This document shows, piece after piece, positions 42,401 to 50,416 of a stretch of 64,000 nucleotides of DNA. Origin of the DNA: Aphrocallistes beatrix. Its lineage: Eukaryota; Porifera; Hexactinellida; Sceptrulophora; Aphrocallistidae. Every line of letters begins with the position of its first letter. Position 1 is the first letter of the stretch. The translations under genes were made by a program, and so were the position numbers. The stretch covers positions 1,921,550 to 1,985,549 of the forward strand of contig OY725493.1 of the NCBI GenBank assembly GCA_963281255.1, read 5' to 3'. The notes beneath the pieces are model-generated. The model saw only the letters and a program-made list of their open reading frames with translations, was not told the origin of the DNA and did no database searches.

Positions 42401-43317
42401 GGAAACACGTAGACCAAGTAACTGAGCACTTCGCCAGCGCGTGCAGCAGGTGGGTTAATCGTGACGTTAGTTTGTGTGGAGTTGTGAGGAAAGTTAGATA
42501 GAGAGGCAGTGTAAAATGAAGGGTCGAAACTAGTGAATGTAGCTGTTTCAGTGATTGCAGTCGAGATTATAAATGAATTCCCGAATATATCACTAACTAA
42601 AAGTCCTATTCCAAATTCTAATGAGCAAACAATTTGGCATATAGCGCCTACTATTGGTAACTCATATACCTCAAGTGTGAAATTGTAGTTTCTAGCGATA
42701 CCCATAACATTAGAATTGACTAGCGTGGAGAGTGGTATGTTACTGACTGTTGCCTGGGAACCATGCAAGGTCAATCTACTGATATCCAGTGTACTTAGGT
42801 CTATTAATTCTGTAAATTGAATGGATATGAAGCCTTGTATTAGATTCACTGTGACAGGTGATAGCTGTAAGGAGGGAGGACTCGTGTCTGGGATCACTGA
42901 CATTGAATGCACTGTTTGTGGACCAAAATCGACTGTAAAATTAGGAGGAACAGAGAGATATGTCGAGTTGCTGTCAACTAGACAGGGCATATTATTATTT
43001 GCATTCTCACCTATTGTTGTAATAATCTGATCACTGTCTGATTGAGATAAAAATAACGAAAAGCTATCAGAAATTTCGAAAAAATCAGTCGTGACAACTA
43101 AGTTATTAAATGTACATACAGTATTGAGATCCGGCGAATTTGAAAGCGAAATGTTGTTTAGATATAGGAAAAACATAGAAACCGGTGAGCTGAGAATTAA
43201 GTCGATGTCTAGCATTCCATTCGAAAATACAAGAGTTGCGTTTGTAATGTTCACAGCTTCAGCTCTCCCTGGGCAGTAGCAGCACAGGATAAGAGCAAGG
43301 GCGAGGATCTTCAACAT
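33445..43317 (-). CDS. Giant adhesion GPCR with EGF array and two GAIN/GPS cassettes
   Basis: Uninterrupted 3290-codon ORF. A signal peptide (MLKILALALILCCYC) is followed by about 1450 residues built from five repeating modules of about 245 residues, each with a W-x(n)-C block such as VEWNVGFYCPPNSF and ITWNTQASYC. An EGF starts at about 1497, and 11 near-identical 40-residue calcium-binding EGFs (DINEC...TCTCFEGF) span about 1540-1979. One more EGF, a HormR-like domain, and a first GAIN ending in a GPS (ATHLTHFGILV, about 2387) follow. EGFs, HormR and GAIN then recur and end in a second GPS (ATHLTHFGVLV, about 2897), 7TM (about 2911-3176, with LGIPWLFSIAA in TM6 and LQGVLFAILYPLRTPEI in TM7) and a 114-residue tail. 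Family knowledge: adhesion GPCRs self-cleave at HL/T and signal by a tethered agonist. Two GPS sites in one chain are highly unusual. Confidence 0.93.
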   Translation of the reverse strand: MLKILALALILCCYCPGRAEAVNITNATLVFSNGMLDIDLILSSPVSMFFLYLNNISLSNSPDLNTVCTFNNLVVTTDFFEISDSFSLFLSQSDSDQIITTIGENANNNMPCLVDSNSTYLSVPPNFTVDFGPQTVHSMSVIPDTSPPSLQLSPVTVNLIQGFISIQFTELIDLSTLDISRLTLHGSQATVSNIPLSTLVNSNVMGIARNYNFTLEVYELPIVGAICQIVCSLEFGIGLLVSDIFGNSFIISTAITETATFTSFDPSFYTASLSNFPHNSTQTNVTINPPAARAGEVLSYLVYVFPTFIYTYNANCDFHLAYIFQLKERSTQWTNISLQDLPPCTTNATDYKCVSTSELNFLTDIFPGYSHDYVIITIYPQIQFNQTDEFIQAPEFYSNLLNFNFEIPSSEFPTSGPGNESQLSSVGNRILVTWVADSSFCNQNQITIIYGEDRFPTQLIDSYINLDRTTCLQQYVYIYASYRSFIAYPEIRINTSQINIPANNCASVRLQGVFENINSPLTPGVDRPVITFHDRTRFPGQISVDFAPLIPSNGYIIDFYNIYLFPAYTLQFNGGSCSNIDSQTTIDDFTFLPTEYYKYAVTINQDFGLTCPPPPGLTLPYNCSSVVAEIQEFSLSVELNIGSTHSSGIIIEAVLRQQGTNFIEKVRSYPINILNYFAFPGQGTAGYQAVEWDISICEPQSFIFIHLKQFIDTDVLRTNSTIAPCSPGRALINPTSFPFSFFLSNFVTEVSTPSGPLCFSGYESAIQDINVENTIQFPHIEEFQYLDYETIQLSIFIDDTFSNAGDILTIPVQALQLNFLENATESCPSGTSELPIYLLDFRFNSTFSDQANLTCENNNNYLCTSVDNMRNIVVKVIPGFSSLIRVVINGTETDFFPGSFNSYSIQDFQFTHVISETQTNTTLIAPNSIKVEWNVGFYCPPNSFISISWFGNNFNGEVPRGLSGSGGIINEDATMPCDIGSYVITNLDYDTFYTIQGSVFHNSTANFFQICPVIYFLFIPISTSPMLRTTEILDLSRIRVTWEPVAGVTTYTLLAYPELYSSTQDVIGDVLNPTNLTITFVSLTNFGQEGGNFGPGNPSTEFFELCLNSSDTLNCSKVTTEFASAIISVIPGYGYALGIAYEVNGQTAISQIGFYDPTSLIRDEIIVSGFNDVYSYFYNNSICVPGVRNVFSYSQPPQFIGDFPVNSCNISEQIVDLVNAFDQSPAAIVLFIFPFTSVLFPGFNQTTDPNIAVLFSPQVSYLPISAVPVITNVTVPSTLNSNTYQVSWVPPPPFNLPQRLDSYVIYAYPRSTSFTLIESSCSNQNGPTVSPLTIRDPSNDLCPPSNRFYFCREYATLTGELPLLTLLDYDFYIEAVYSDGLRTYDLKSSFYVGASQSLSSLNLTHEAAPASITITWNTQASYCSNAELNFIVEDLNSSSTVIPVACSAGNHTAQGLLPLTQYLVIYSLTSNASGIQQGAEGCVRSFNQVDFIFTTSFCSPTDPCGFGLCSEGFPNSSYHCDCFDSFLFDGITCVDIDECSLTPTVCPNGACVNTIGSYTCTCFEGFSMVNGTCEDINECSITPTICPNGDCVNTIGNYTCTCFEGFSMVNGTCEDINECSITPTICPNGDCVNTIGNYTCTCFEGFSMVNGTCEDINECSITPTICPNGDCVNTIGNYTCTCFEGFSMVNGTCEDINECFITPTICPNGDCVNTIGNYTCTCFEGFSMVNGTCEDINECSITPTICPNGACVNTIGNYTCTCFEGFSMVNGTCEDINECSLTPTICPNGACVNTIGNYTCTCFEGFVMVVGTCEDINECSITPTICPNGDCVNTIGNYTCTCFEGFSMVNGTCEDINECFITPTICPNGDCVNTIGNYTCTCFEGFSMVNGTCEDINECSLTPTICPNGACVNTIGNYTCTCFEGFSMVNGTCEDINECSITPTICPNGACVDTIGSYTCTCFEGFVMVVGTCEDINECEIASNCINGNCTNLLPPVRFECTCNSGFEGASCSIPVETPSCPSITEVNTLGDPVTFPVTELETVATVLCSLINIELFGNVTRLCNAEGDWEPVDYTGCQRITFMSIQATTTLSETRVLTAMESEVLSDELVMATNTSNGPLFPGEVFVASQAVNAITQSLNSLSQDANALLESLANVQDNMLEATSNILSEENTGAFESVSESEAEMQIISLIEAIDDIGILIGSVAQENQTREISQPAAALIVTLVNDATEPLVLGSNLSMTAGSGASALAVSIPPSVFQSSSESIAVSVSLFPTLPTLLMNIRVNTTDPNAPDTTGASNTLGSPLVSINLVTPSGVRITQPSEPINITLTLLNETLIINNATLRTDLYCISSQILSQGFTFDNVTLSNPNDVPPGPAICNATHLTHFGILVSVSSIFSFCSPTDPCGFGLCSEGFPNSSYHCDCFDGFRFDGITCVDIDECSLTPTVCPNGACVNTIGSYTCTCFEGFVMVVGTCEDINECEIASNCINGNCTNLLPPVGFECTCNSGFEGASCSIPVETPSCPSITEVNTLGDPVTFPVTELGTEAVVSCSLINIELFGNVTRGCGEEGEWGPVDYTDCQRIIFVSIQATNTMSETRVLTAMESEILSDMLAMATNTSNGPLFPGEVLVASQAVNVITQSLTNLSQDANALRESLANVQDNVVEATSNILSEENSPAFESVSESEAEMQIISLVEAIEDIGILIGSVAQENQTIVVEISRPAAALIVTLVNDATEPLVLGSNLSMTAGPGASALIAARTSVSIPPSVFQSSSESIAVSLSLFPTVQTLLMNIRVNTTDPNAPDTTDASNALGSSLASINLFTSSGVRITQLPDPINLTFALLNDTPIVNNATLRSDLFCVSSQILSQGFNFDYVTLSNPNDVPPGPAICSATHLTHFGVLVSVTTQNLSQAEITALEVLTYITCTASIICLLLSIAAYLFLWFKTRNKQENLFQKDATILHMNFAIALLLALIFFLSSTRGYGHRGWCTAILIIQYYFWMLVFTSSLSIGIYLLIKIFAWSSQRRVWYYLVLLAWTLPLPLIIIVPSITREYIINDAEMVCWFSKEPNFANLSFIIPMIVITLTNLIILIITAVVLFRISKGNRGMVVQMKGVLIASFTLSPILGIPWLFSIAASTPTSAVSFIFTIVLGLQGVLFAILYPLRTPEILEYLRRCNPRKKNSVNKLESSSTATRSSNPPAALKFRVRRADHTKSTTLPTSKTETLTSEHKYEGVKIEDNVAEKEKEEKEEKIPESHYVSSFPEDVQYIRARSKSPPPYESLDEHETRL
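37381..38700 (-). repeat. Coding minisatellite: 11 x 120-bp calcium-binding EGF units
   Basis: Eleven consecutive 120-bp units keep frame exactly and differ by only a few substitutions, at recurring positions (S/F, I/L and D/A substitutions, and SMVNG versus VMVVG). Units 4-7 (37861-38340) and 8-11 (37381-37860) repeat the same order of variants, so a 480-bp block was duplicated on top of the 120-bp unit. The partner cassette downstream has a single unit. Confidence 0.95.
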
Positions 43318-43610
43318 TGCCTATAGGGAGCATATACAAGATATTATAAATATAAATGGCAAAGTGGTGCAGTTGTGTCATCATCAACTGTATCATAAAA
43401 CATTTAAAAATTCGCTTAAACATTTAAATGGCAGTAATAATAAAGTATTAGTGTCAGAATAAATAACCCGCATTTAAAATATTTTAGAATATTTTTAACC
43501 AAAAAAAGACAAATCAATTAGGTAGGTTATTATTATATAATTTGGTCCACCTGCGATGCGAAGTATACTATGTATCCTGGAATAGCGACGCAGTCCTCGC
43601 TGTGACATTC
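43318..43610. promoter_or_regulatory. Presumed upstream region of the giant receptor gene
   Basis: AT-rich sequence immediately 5' of the minus-strand receptor ATG. No defined element recognised; position is the only evidence. Confidence 0.3.
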
Positions 43611-44116
43611 CACTGCAGGGCCGTAGGACGCGGTGCGGCAGGTGCGGCGGCCGCCTAATCAATATTATCGGCTGTCCGCGGCATGGGCCGCGTACCATAT
43701 TTAAGCCATTTAGTGCCAAATTTAAGCTATACATTTGCAATAATTAGACTTTTAAACATCTCCAAGGACCAGCTTGATAATTTAGATCTGTCGGCCATTT
43801 ACAATGAATTTATTAGCGGCAGTGAGCATCGTTTGAGGTTTTTCGGAAAATTTAGTAATGAGAACTAAGATAAGATGCAGAACGGCCTGATAATCCTGCA
43901 GTCTAAGTCACCAAATATGTATACTCTAGTAATTTATTCAAAATAGATTAACTCTCGCTTTTTATTTGGTTGAGTTGCAATACTTATTAATATATTATAC
44001 CATTTGTTTTGTAATTCTAATGTTAAGACTATCCTTGATTATTCTGGGTCAAGACAGGCTCCCCATTGATTCCTTCGCCGCACCAATAAATATTTGCTTC
44101 CTACGGCCCTGCACTG
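43611..44116. mobile_element. hAT-like non-autonomous element, about 500 bp
   Basis: Ends pair as CACTGCAGGGCCGTAGGACG against the inverted right end CAGTGCAGGGCCGTAGGAAG, 18 of 20 matching. The left part is rich in GCGG/GCCG repeats. A short open stretch inside (43683-43868, with QLDNLDLSAIYNEF) may be a transposase relic. No 8-bp target duplication was found. Confidence 0.65.
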
Positions 44117-45125
44117 TACTTATGTGTAATCTTATACTCTACGCTGCTTTTATGTTCGCGATTCTTTTATCTGGCCTTGTACTTCTTTTCGCGTTATTTT
44201 TTTGTACCTAGCTTGCTAGCTCAAGTTCTAGTCCACAGCGTTGGACCAAAGAAATTGATTCAACGAACCATTGGCTGCGCTATGACTCAAGTGACGGAAA
44301 AGTGACTAGGATAGGAGCTATTCAATGCCAAATTGACTGCTAAGCAATAATAAAATGGGATAGCAATTTTGCCAATCGCCGACAAAAAAGTAAATTATCC
44401 CCTGTAACATGAAAATATCATCCATTACCTATTCCTCTAATGGGTTTACAATTTGAATTGTATGCGAATCACTTCTAACACCTGCTAGTAGACACGTATG
44501 TAAATGTTAAATTCACAACACAGGAGCGCTTTGAAATATCTTAAAAATATAGAAACTACTTACCATCTAATTTGAAGTAGCGATCAAGTTGAAAAGGCAA
44601 AATGAAGATTTTTCTTTCAATCAATTACTTTCTTATTTATAGGTAGACTAGATTAGTCCGATAAGTTAGATACTGCGTAAGCTGAAATCAAATTTCTTAA
44701 GATTTATTAATTTAGTAGTAAATTACTCCCTACGCTCTAGGCATTGTAGTTTTTGAATCAAACGAATTAGTTTACCACAACTTGACATTCAATACAATGT
44801 CTATCCTAATTAGATGGAGGTAATGTGTCATTTCTAAACAAGATAAAGTGATACTTTTGATATTTTTGGCACTGATTAACAATCAAAAATATTTTATTAG
44901 AAATTGGAATTGTTCTATTAATATAATACGTATTTAATTGTAAACATGACACGTTGCATTATTTTCCTACAGGATTGCACACATCATTATTTCGAATAGG
45001 CTCAATTCATTGACCTCACTGCGAATCTTAATTTAGATTTGATATCTGTGCAAATTATCTTTCAAACTGAATAGAAATAATTTTAGAATTAAACCTACAC
45101 AATTGTTCGAAAAACTTTATTCCAA
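44117..45125. other. AT-rich intergenic, nothing recognised
   Basis: About 1 kb without coding signal or clear repeat, upstream of OTULIN. Confidence 0.5.
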
Positions 45126-47265
45126 ATGGATTATTATGGCGCCGCGACAATACCTCCTCCAATCAAACTGCCAGATCCAATTGCAACCGGATATCCGAGT
45201 GCTACTAGTGTAGGTATCCCCGTCACATTCAGAGATTACATTACTACTGATTGGATTGGAACGACCAACAAAGCAGAGGCTATTAGAAATGTAAATATGT
45301 ATGTGTATTTTTCATATTTAGATCTCCAAGCCGCCAGTACAAGCTGGCGATGTCTGTTTGATTTATCAATTGATGGCTATACTAACTAAATTCACGAATT
45401 TATATGGTTCATGTTTTGATAGGGATACTGCGAGCTAGAGAAGGCGGGGTACAGCCATCTGCTTCCGATCCGTGGAGATAATTACTGTGCCATCCGTTCC
45501 ACTCTCTTTCAGACCTTTTCTATGGAGCAATTCAATCAATGTCTTCTTGCAGACATGAAGGCACCTAAAGTCGAAAAGATGGTAGCTAAACTAATTCACT
45601 CCTGCATTCTATTCTAACGTTTTATTCTATTTATTATGAATAGAACATAGCTCCGATGTTCGAAAGATTCCCAATTCTTAACGAATGGACATTCGCTAAT
45701 AAAGAAGAATTCCGTTCAGAAGGCTCTCCACAAGAAGTATTGGAATTGTGTATTGGAAGCCTGGCTTTAGAAGTTAGTTTCGTAACCAAAGGTTTTAAAA
45801 CTTTTAATGAAATTTTCCATAAATGGTAAAGCAATGCAGTTTTCACCAAGTAAGATTATAGTGCATCCTGGTGATCTTATTACCTGATATTCGCTTTTTG
45901 TTAAGTATGTTTAATCAAAATTGCAAATAAATAAAATAAAACAAGTGTAATTTGAAAGAAGTAGAAATCCTAAGTATAATTTTGAAGAATTCTAGATAAC
46001 ATCACTTCATTCTATTTTCAGGTTGAACAAATTCGACTTCGCCCTAAGAGGATGGATAGAATGCTCTACTTTTATGACAATCTGAACACAAAAAAAGAGC
46101 TATATGACTACTCTCTCATGGAATCTATCAAGTACTTCATGTTTGTCAAGGTAGCTGAGTTCTGGGAGTTGTACAAGAAAGGGGAAAAACTTCCAAACGG
46201 CATGGATCACTTCTTTCTAAGGGAAACAGCTTCATCACTTGAAGATTATTTCAGAAACCATTTGAACCAAACAGGAGATACTGGAGGGCTAGAAATGGTA
46301 GAAATTTGCAATGATAATATATACTATTAAAACTCAATTGTTGTCGGTTCATTTGTTTGTCCATAAATGATAAAAAAGACCATACGCTGTAGAAAGCAAA
46401 AAGCTTTATATAGGCAACTACACTCACTGACAATGATGTATTGGTTTTGAAGCTAAATATGAGAGTATGACGTCACAACGGGATTTTAGTAACTTCCTTA
46501 TTCTTTATCTTATCAGCACGAAATTCAGTCAATATAGAAAACCACTTAAGTTTAAGCATTCTACTGTTTTTAAATTTTTTTGTTGAGAATTTGGTCATGC
46601 ATGCACCTATGAATATTTTTTCCCCAAAAAAACAATTGATATATTTCTCAAGAAATCTCAATTTTGCTCGCTGCGGAAGGTTTCTCTCCTTTTTGAAATA
46701 TCTTTTATTTCGATAGTCTTTCTCACGGATCTGTTCACTTCGACGACAGGCTCGAAGAGTGCCTTTCCAAATTCCTCCATAAGATGGGGTAGGAACTGTA
46801 CCGGATTAACACAACTTCACAAATAGAATTTTTAAACCACACAAATTGATTACATCATTTGAGTTTGGTTTCAAATTCAATGAGGTTTGCCGTTTACGTC
46901 AGAAATTAAATAATGACTTGCGAGGCCTCAGAGCGGCTTTTGTGAGTGGGAGTGGGATTTTTGTATAATGATTATTGTAAAAAAATGATCAAATTGGATA
47001 ATTTGATAAATTGAATTTGTGTAGGGTTTTGATAGTTTATTGCACTTAGATCGAGATGTTCTTACTGGGGTATGCCTTGGGGTTACAGATCAGAGTCGTA
47101 CGTCTATCCTCTTTCGGAAATGAAGATTTTATTTCCTGCTATCCTCCTGGCGATTATCCTGTGGAGAAAGTCATTACGATTTCATCTGAAGACGATAGAC
47201 ATTACAATGTCATAGCAACCCTGGATAACATGGAAGAGTTTCTTAAATACCTGACTTTGCCTTGA
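45126..47265 (+). CDS. OTULIN: OTULIN-type linear (Met1) ubiquitin deubiquitinase
   Basis: Five exons: 45126-45290, 45423-45581, 45644-45772, 46022-46297 and 47050-47265, all phase 0, giving 314 residues (human 352). The OTU catalytic cysteine is C77 in RGDNYCAIRSTLFQ, almost the human RGDNYCALRATLFQ. The catalytic His/Asn are H294 and N296 in EDDRHYN. The substrate-side block RNHLNQTGDTGGLE and IEMFLLGYALG also match OTULIN rather than other OTU proteases. OTULIN cleaves Met1-linked ubiquitin chains and opposes LUBAC (HOIP) in NF-kB-type signalling. The N-terminus starts MDYYGAATI, resembling the HOIP-binding PIM (DMYRAADE in human) placed at the extreme start. The last intron is 752 nt; the others are 62-249 nt. 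Confidence 0.9.
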
Positions 47266-47529
47266 AAATTATATGATAATATAGTATATTAAACACTTGT
47301 TTTGTTAAATATTATACGTTGACACATGTTTCCGGTTTGTCAACTTTGTACGCACAGAACACTTCCGAAATAATATTTTATTTCTTAATTATTGCAACAT
47401 GATTATACAAAAGAATATAAATTAATAAGGAAACGTGCCCGTTTGGAGGAATGCAACTTATTGTCTATTGAGTTATCTAGAAAAGTTCACCATTCTGACT
47501 GTACTGCTGAATAATCTAACATTTTGCTG

Positions 47530-47795
47530 ATGCCAACGAATGGAGTAAAACTGTAAATATAATCAATTTTTATGTTCTTGTTAATTAATAATTAATTTTA
47601 GGAATGTTCTATTTCCGGTCATGATATGCTCGATGAAATATTTATGGTAAAATTTGTCCTTTTAAATTAAATTTATTTTTTCCGGAATTATAATTTCTTC
47701 AGGCAATGCTGAATTATCGAACTTTCGATGCAAGATTTTGGCGAAGGATTGTACATTGTATGGAATCAAATTTGGGTTTGTGCAGCGATACTTAA
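47530..47795 (+). CDS. Possible tiny three-exon gene, about 50 residues
   Basis: ATG at 47530 opens exon 47530-47544 (MPTNG). GT..AG introns with phase-0 joins then link 47602-47646 (ECSISGHDMLDEIFM) and 47703-47795 (AMLNYRTFDARFWRRIVHCM then ESNLGLCSDT, TAA). Donors GTAAAA and acceptors TTTTAG and TTCAG are plausible. No family recognised. It could also be a chance chain or a terminal part of a longer transcript. Confidence 0.22.
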
Positions 47796-48219
47796 TTCAT
47801 TCATTAGCCACTGCTAGTATGGATATGGTACTGTCTCTACTAGTTATGCGCGATTTTAGTGAATTAATACACTGGTTTAACTGAATTGCAGTTAATTAAC
47901 TCCAATCATTTACGATAAATTCCTCTCTTAACATAACCATGATGTGTTAATTATTCCTTTGTGATTCTGGTTTACTATCCAAGTTAATATTCTTTTCAAT
48001 ACGGGAGAACTTAGGATAAAGCTTGAAACCTTGTGGCTTATACTCGTAATTGTTGCAGTCTATTCACTATTGAAATCCTACCATATTATACAGTACTATG
48101 AACATTAGTGCTCTCGTTTGAGCCAAACTCGATCTGAATTGTCACTGGATTTGAAGCAGCACATAAGGCGTTATTTCGTATTATACCTACGTAATACCTA
48201 CTCAAACTCTGTTTAGTGT
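47796..48219. other. Intergenic, nothing recognised
   Basis: AT-rich; no coding or repeat signal seen. Confidence 0.4.
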
Positions 48220-49827
48220 TTGAATATGATTGAAAACAAAAGAAAAAGATCTATACAGAATTCTGCTATAAATATATCAGATAAGAGCAAACGTAGAAAG
48301 CCTTGTCCTCTAACCAAACAACTTCTCAGCATTCCTAAGTGTGATATTAAGCATTCTCGTTGTCGGCTGAGGCTGCCTGCTTCCCTCACATTGCACTGCT
48401 ACAGCGAGAACTCAGAACGCAGACATAGTGAAGTGCTGAGCATAGCAGAACTCCCTGGCACTGTGTACGACCTGAAACAGGTCATATCCGATGCACTGAA
48501 CATTCCCATCATCTGTCAGCTGCAGCTGTCTCTCCACGACTTGATCCTGTTTGACAACCAGCCATTCGTCGAGGAGGTTCCCCTTAGGGAGGGGGATCAC
48601 ATGAAACTCCTTTACTATGGAAAATCAAAGCATAACGAATATAATGCTCTGATTAGGCATGGCAAGGAGCTGTTACAATTTCAGAACTACCATATACGCC
48701 CGAGCAAATCTAACAGCACACCTCGAAATTTAGACGCGGATATCTCAGACTTGGTTACGATCATGGATCACATGTATCAAGCAATACTCCTTCCATGGAG
48801 AGATGAGTCCACCACCTGTCACAGACTCTACTTCACCAGCGAGAACCTGATCGATAGGGTTATAGAGATTTGGGAGTGGGCTGGTGACTACAGATCAGAG
48901 GAACTGTCTCAGTCATGCATGTTGGTGTTATGGGACTTTGGAGAAAACTTGGAGGAGAGGTTGATTCTTATGGAGAAGGATGTTCACAAGATTGCTCTTG
49001 ACATTTTTATTGCTCCTGGAGCTTCTGAAATTCTACGGTTCGGGTCGATTGGATTGTTAGCAGGATTTGGGGAATTCCCTGCCGGCCAGAAGTTCCTAGG
49101 AACTAATTTAAAGTTTTTGACGAAGTTAGTTGACTATTTCAACAAAACTAAGGATAGGTCTGCCATGAGCATAGCCAGCACTCTCCTCTTCACTCTAGCA
49201 AGCCACTCCAGTGTCCCCGTTGTAATGGAGAAAGCTGGGACGGTAGAACAACTAAGCTTATGCCCGCTATCACTAACTTTCTCCTCCGTCTATGACCTAG
49301 ATGTTACCTACGGACTGATATTATTTTACATGGCCTTATTACGCAATCCCAAATTCTCCCTTCCAGACGGCTACTCTCCCGCATATTTCAAGATCAAATT
49401 CCAGCAACAGCGTAACGCTGTTTCAGACACAAACATTGCCGAAATGGAGGAAGGAAAGGGGAATTCGTGGGGATCTGTCCTCCCCTTCATCGAAATGCTC
49501 TTCATTCCACCCACCGCTCCGCTGTACAAGTACAAAAACTGCCGCGGATTGGTGGACAGCTATCTAGATATGGCTATCACCATCCTCTCCGCCACCTTCA
49601 TCGATGAACAGAATATTAAACTCTGTCTGAAAGAGGATCTCTACGGCTATCTAGTTATTCTCTCTTGGAAGTACAAAACCTATCCCCGCATGCGAACTTT
49701 TATGAAAGAACTCATCACCCGTTTCAACCCTGTTATCGACCGAGTGCCATCCCTGCTACATATCGCAACGAGTGAGCACGCTCTCCAGTTTAACGGGCTA
49801 GGGGCGACATTAGAATTTATTAAATGA
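48220..49827 (+). CDS. Ubiquitin-like-domain protein with helical-repeat C-terminus, unrecognised
   Basis: Intronless ORF of 535 residues. Residues 1-35 are basic and nuclear-localisation-like (ENKRKRS, KSKRRKPC). Residues about 48-135 look like a ubiquitin fold: beta-type strands (LTLHCYSE), a helix-like LKQVISDALNIP, LILFDNQPF and a closing REGDHMKLLYYG. The remaining 380 residues are mostly amphipathic helices with Leu/Ala-rich repeats (SIASTLLFTLASHSSVPVVM), as in ARM/HEAT-like proteins. I cannot name the family. A ubiquitin- or ubiquitin-ligase-related adaptor role is a guess from domain layout and from its place next to OTULIN, which may be coincidence. Confidence 0.8.
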   Translation: MNMIENKRKRSIQNSAINISDKSKRRKPCPLTKQLLSIPKCDIKHSRCRLRLPASLTLHCYSENSERRHSEVLSIAELPGTVYDLKQVISDALNIPIICQLQLSLHDLILFDNQPFVEEVPLREGDHMKLLYYGKSKHNEYNALIRHGKELLQFQNYHIRPSKSNSTPRNLDADISDLVTIMDHMYQAILLPWRDESTTCHRLYFTSENLIDRVIEIWEWAGDYRSEELSQSCMLVLWDFGENLEERLILMEKDVHKIALDIFIAPGASEILRFGSIGLLAGFGEFPAGQKFLGTNLKFLTKLVDYFNKTKDRSAMSIASTLLFTLASHSSVPVVMEKAGTVEQLSLCPLSLTFSSVYDLDVTYGLILFYMALLRNPKFSLPDGYSPAYFKIKFQQQRNAVSDTNIAEMEEGKGNSWGSVLPFIEMLFIPPTAPLYKYKNCRGLVDSYLDMAITILSATFIDEQNIKLCLKEDLYGYLVILSWKYKTYPRMRTFMKELITRFNPVIDRVPSLLHIATSEHALQFNGLGATLEFIK

Positions 49828-50047
49828 TCAGTTAATTTATTCAAAACTCTATATTACATTTGTGTATGTTTATTTTATTAACTGCATTGCTGCGAATGGT
49901 TCAATTAATCTAGCCATTTACTGGAGAGTGTGCTCACTCCTAAAACTCCTTTTAAGACAGCCAATGAGATTCAACTTTACAAACCTATTTACAATACATT
50001 ATGTATAAATACGGGAATTTCTGATACATAAACCTTATATTCCTTGT

Positions 50048-50416
50048 TTGAAATTAATGCTCAATTCAAGAGTATGCAACTTCGTGCATAACGATGAAAT
50101 TTGGAAGGACCATGTGAAGAGGGAGTTGGACTTACAGAAAAAGTGGCCAGAAACTTGGGGCTTCCTTGCTCAAGGAACAGAAGAGAAGAATGCGAAAGAA
50201 AAAGTGTTGGAGAAGAAAGAAGCAACAGATCAAGATCAAGACAACAAGGATTCGGTACAGGATTCAAAGTTTGAGTATCCTAAGACCGATGCCCAGAAGA
50301 TTGGGTACAAGGTGACCGAGCTACCAACTTACCAAACTGAAAAGAAGTATGGCAAGTTTGCAAAGGGGAAATATGGAATTGATAAAGTTCTAGATTGGCC
50401 TCCTGAGAGCTTTTAG
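50048..50416 (+). CDS. CIMIP1: CIMIP1 / C20orf85-like ciliary microtubule inner protein
   Basis: 122-residue single-exon ORF. The block DEIWKDHVKRELDLQKKWPE followed by TWGFL matches the signature of C20orf85-type proteins (human DEIWKYRLKAESEARQNWPQ then NWGFL). The middle is Glu/Lys/Asp-rich and low complexity. The C-terminal part has KIGYKVTELPTYQTEKKYGK and ends near DWPPESF. Family members sit inside axonemal doublet microtubules of motile cilia. Human length is 137, so this is near full length. The ATG at 50048 is the first in frame; Met4 is an alternative. Confidence 0.7.
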   Translation: MKLMLNSRVCNFVHNDEIWKDHVKRELDLQKKWPETWGFLAQGTEEKNAKEKVLEKKEATDQDQDNKDSVQDSKFEYPKTDAQKIGYKVTELPTYQTEKKYGKFAKGKYGIDKVLDWPPESF

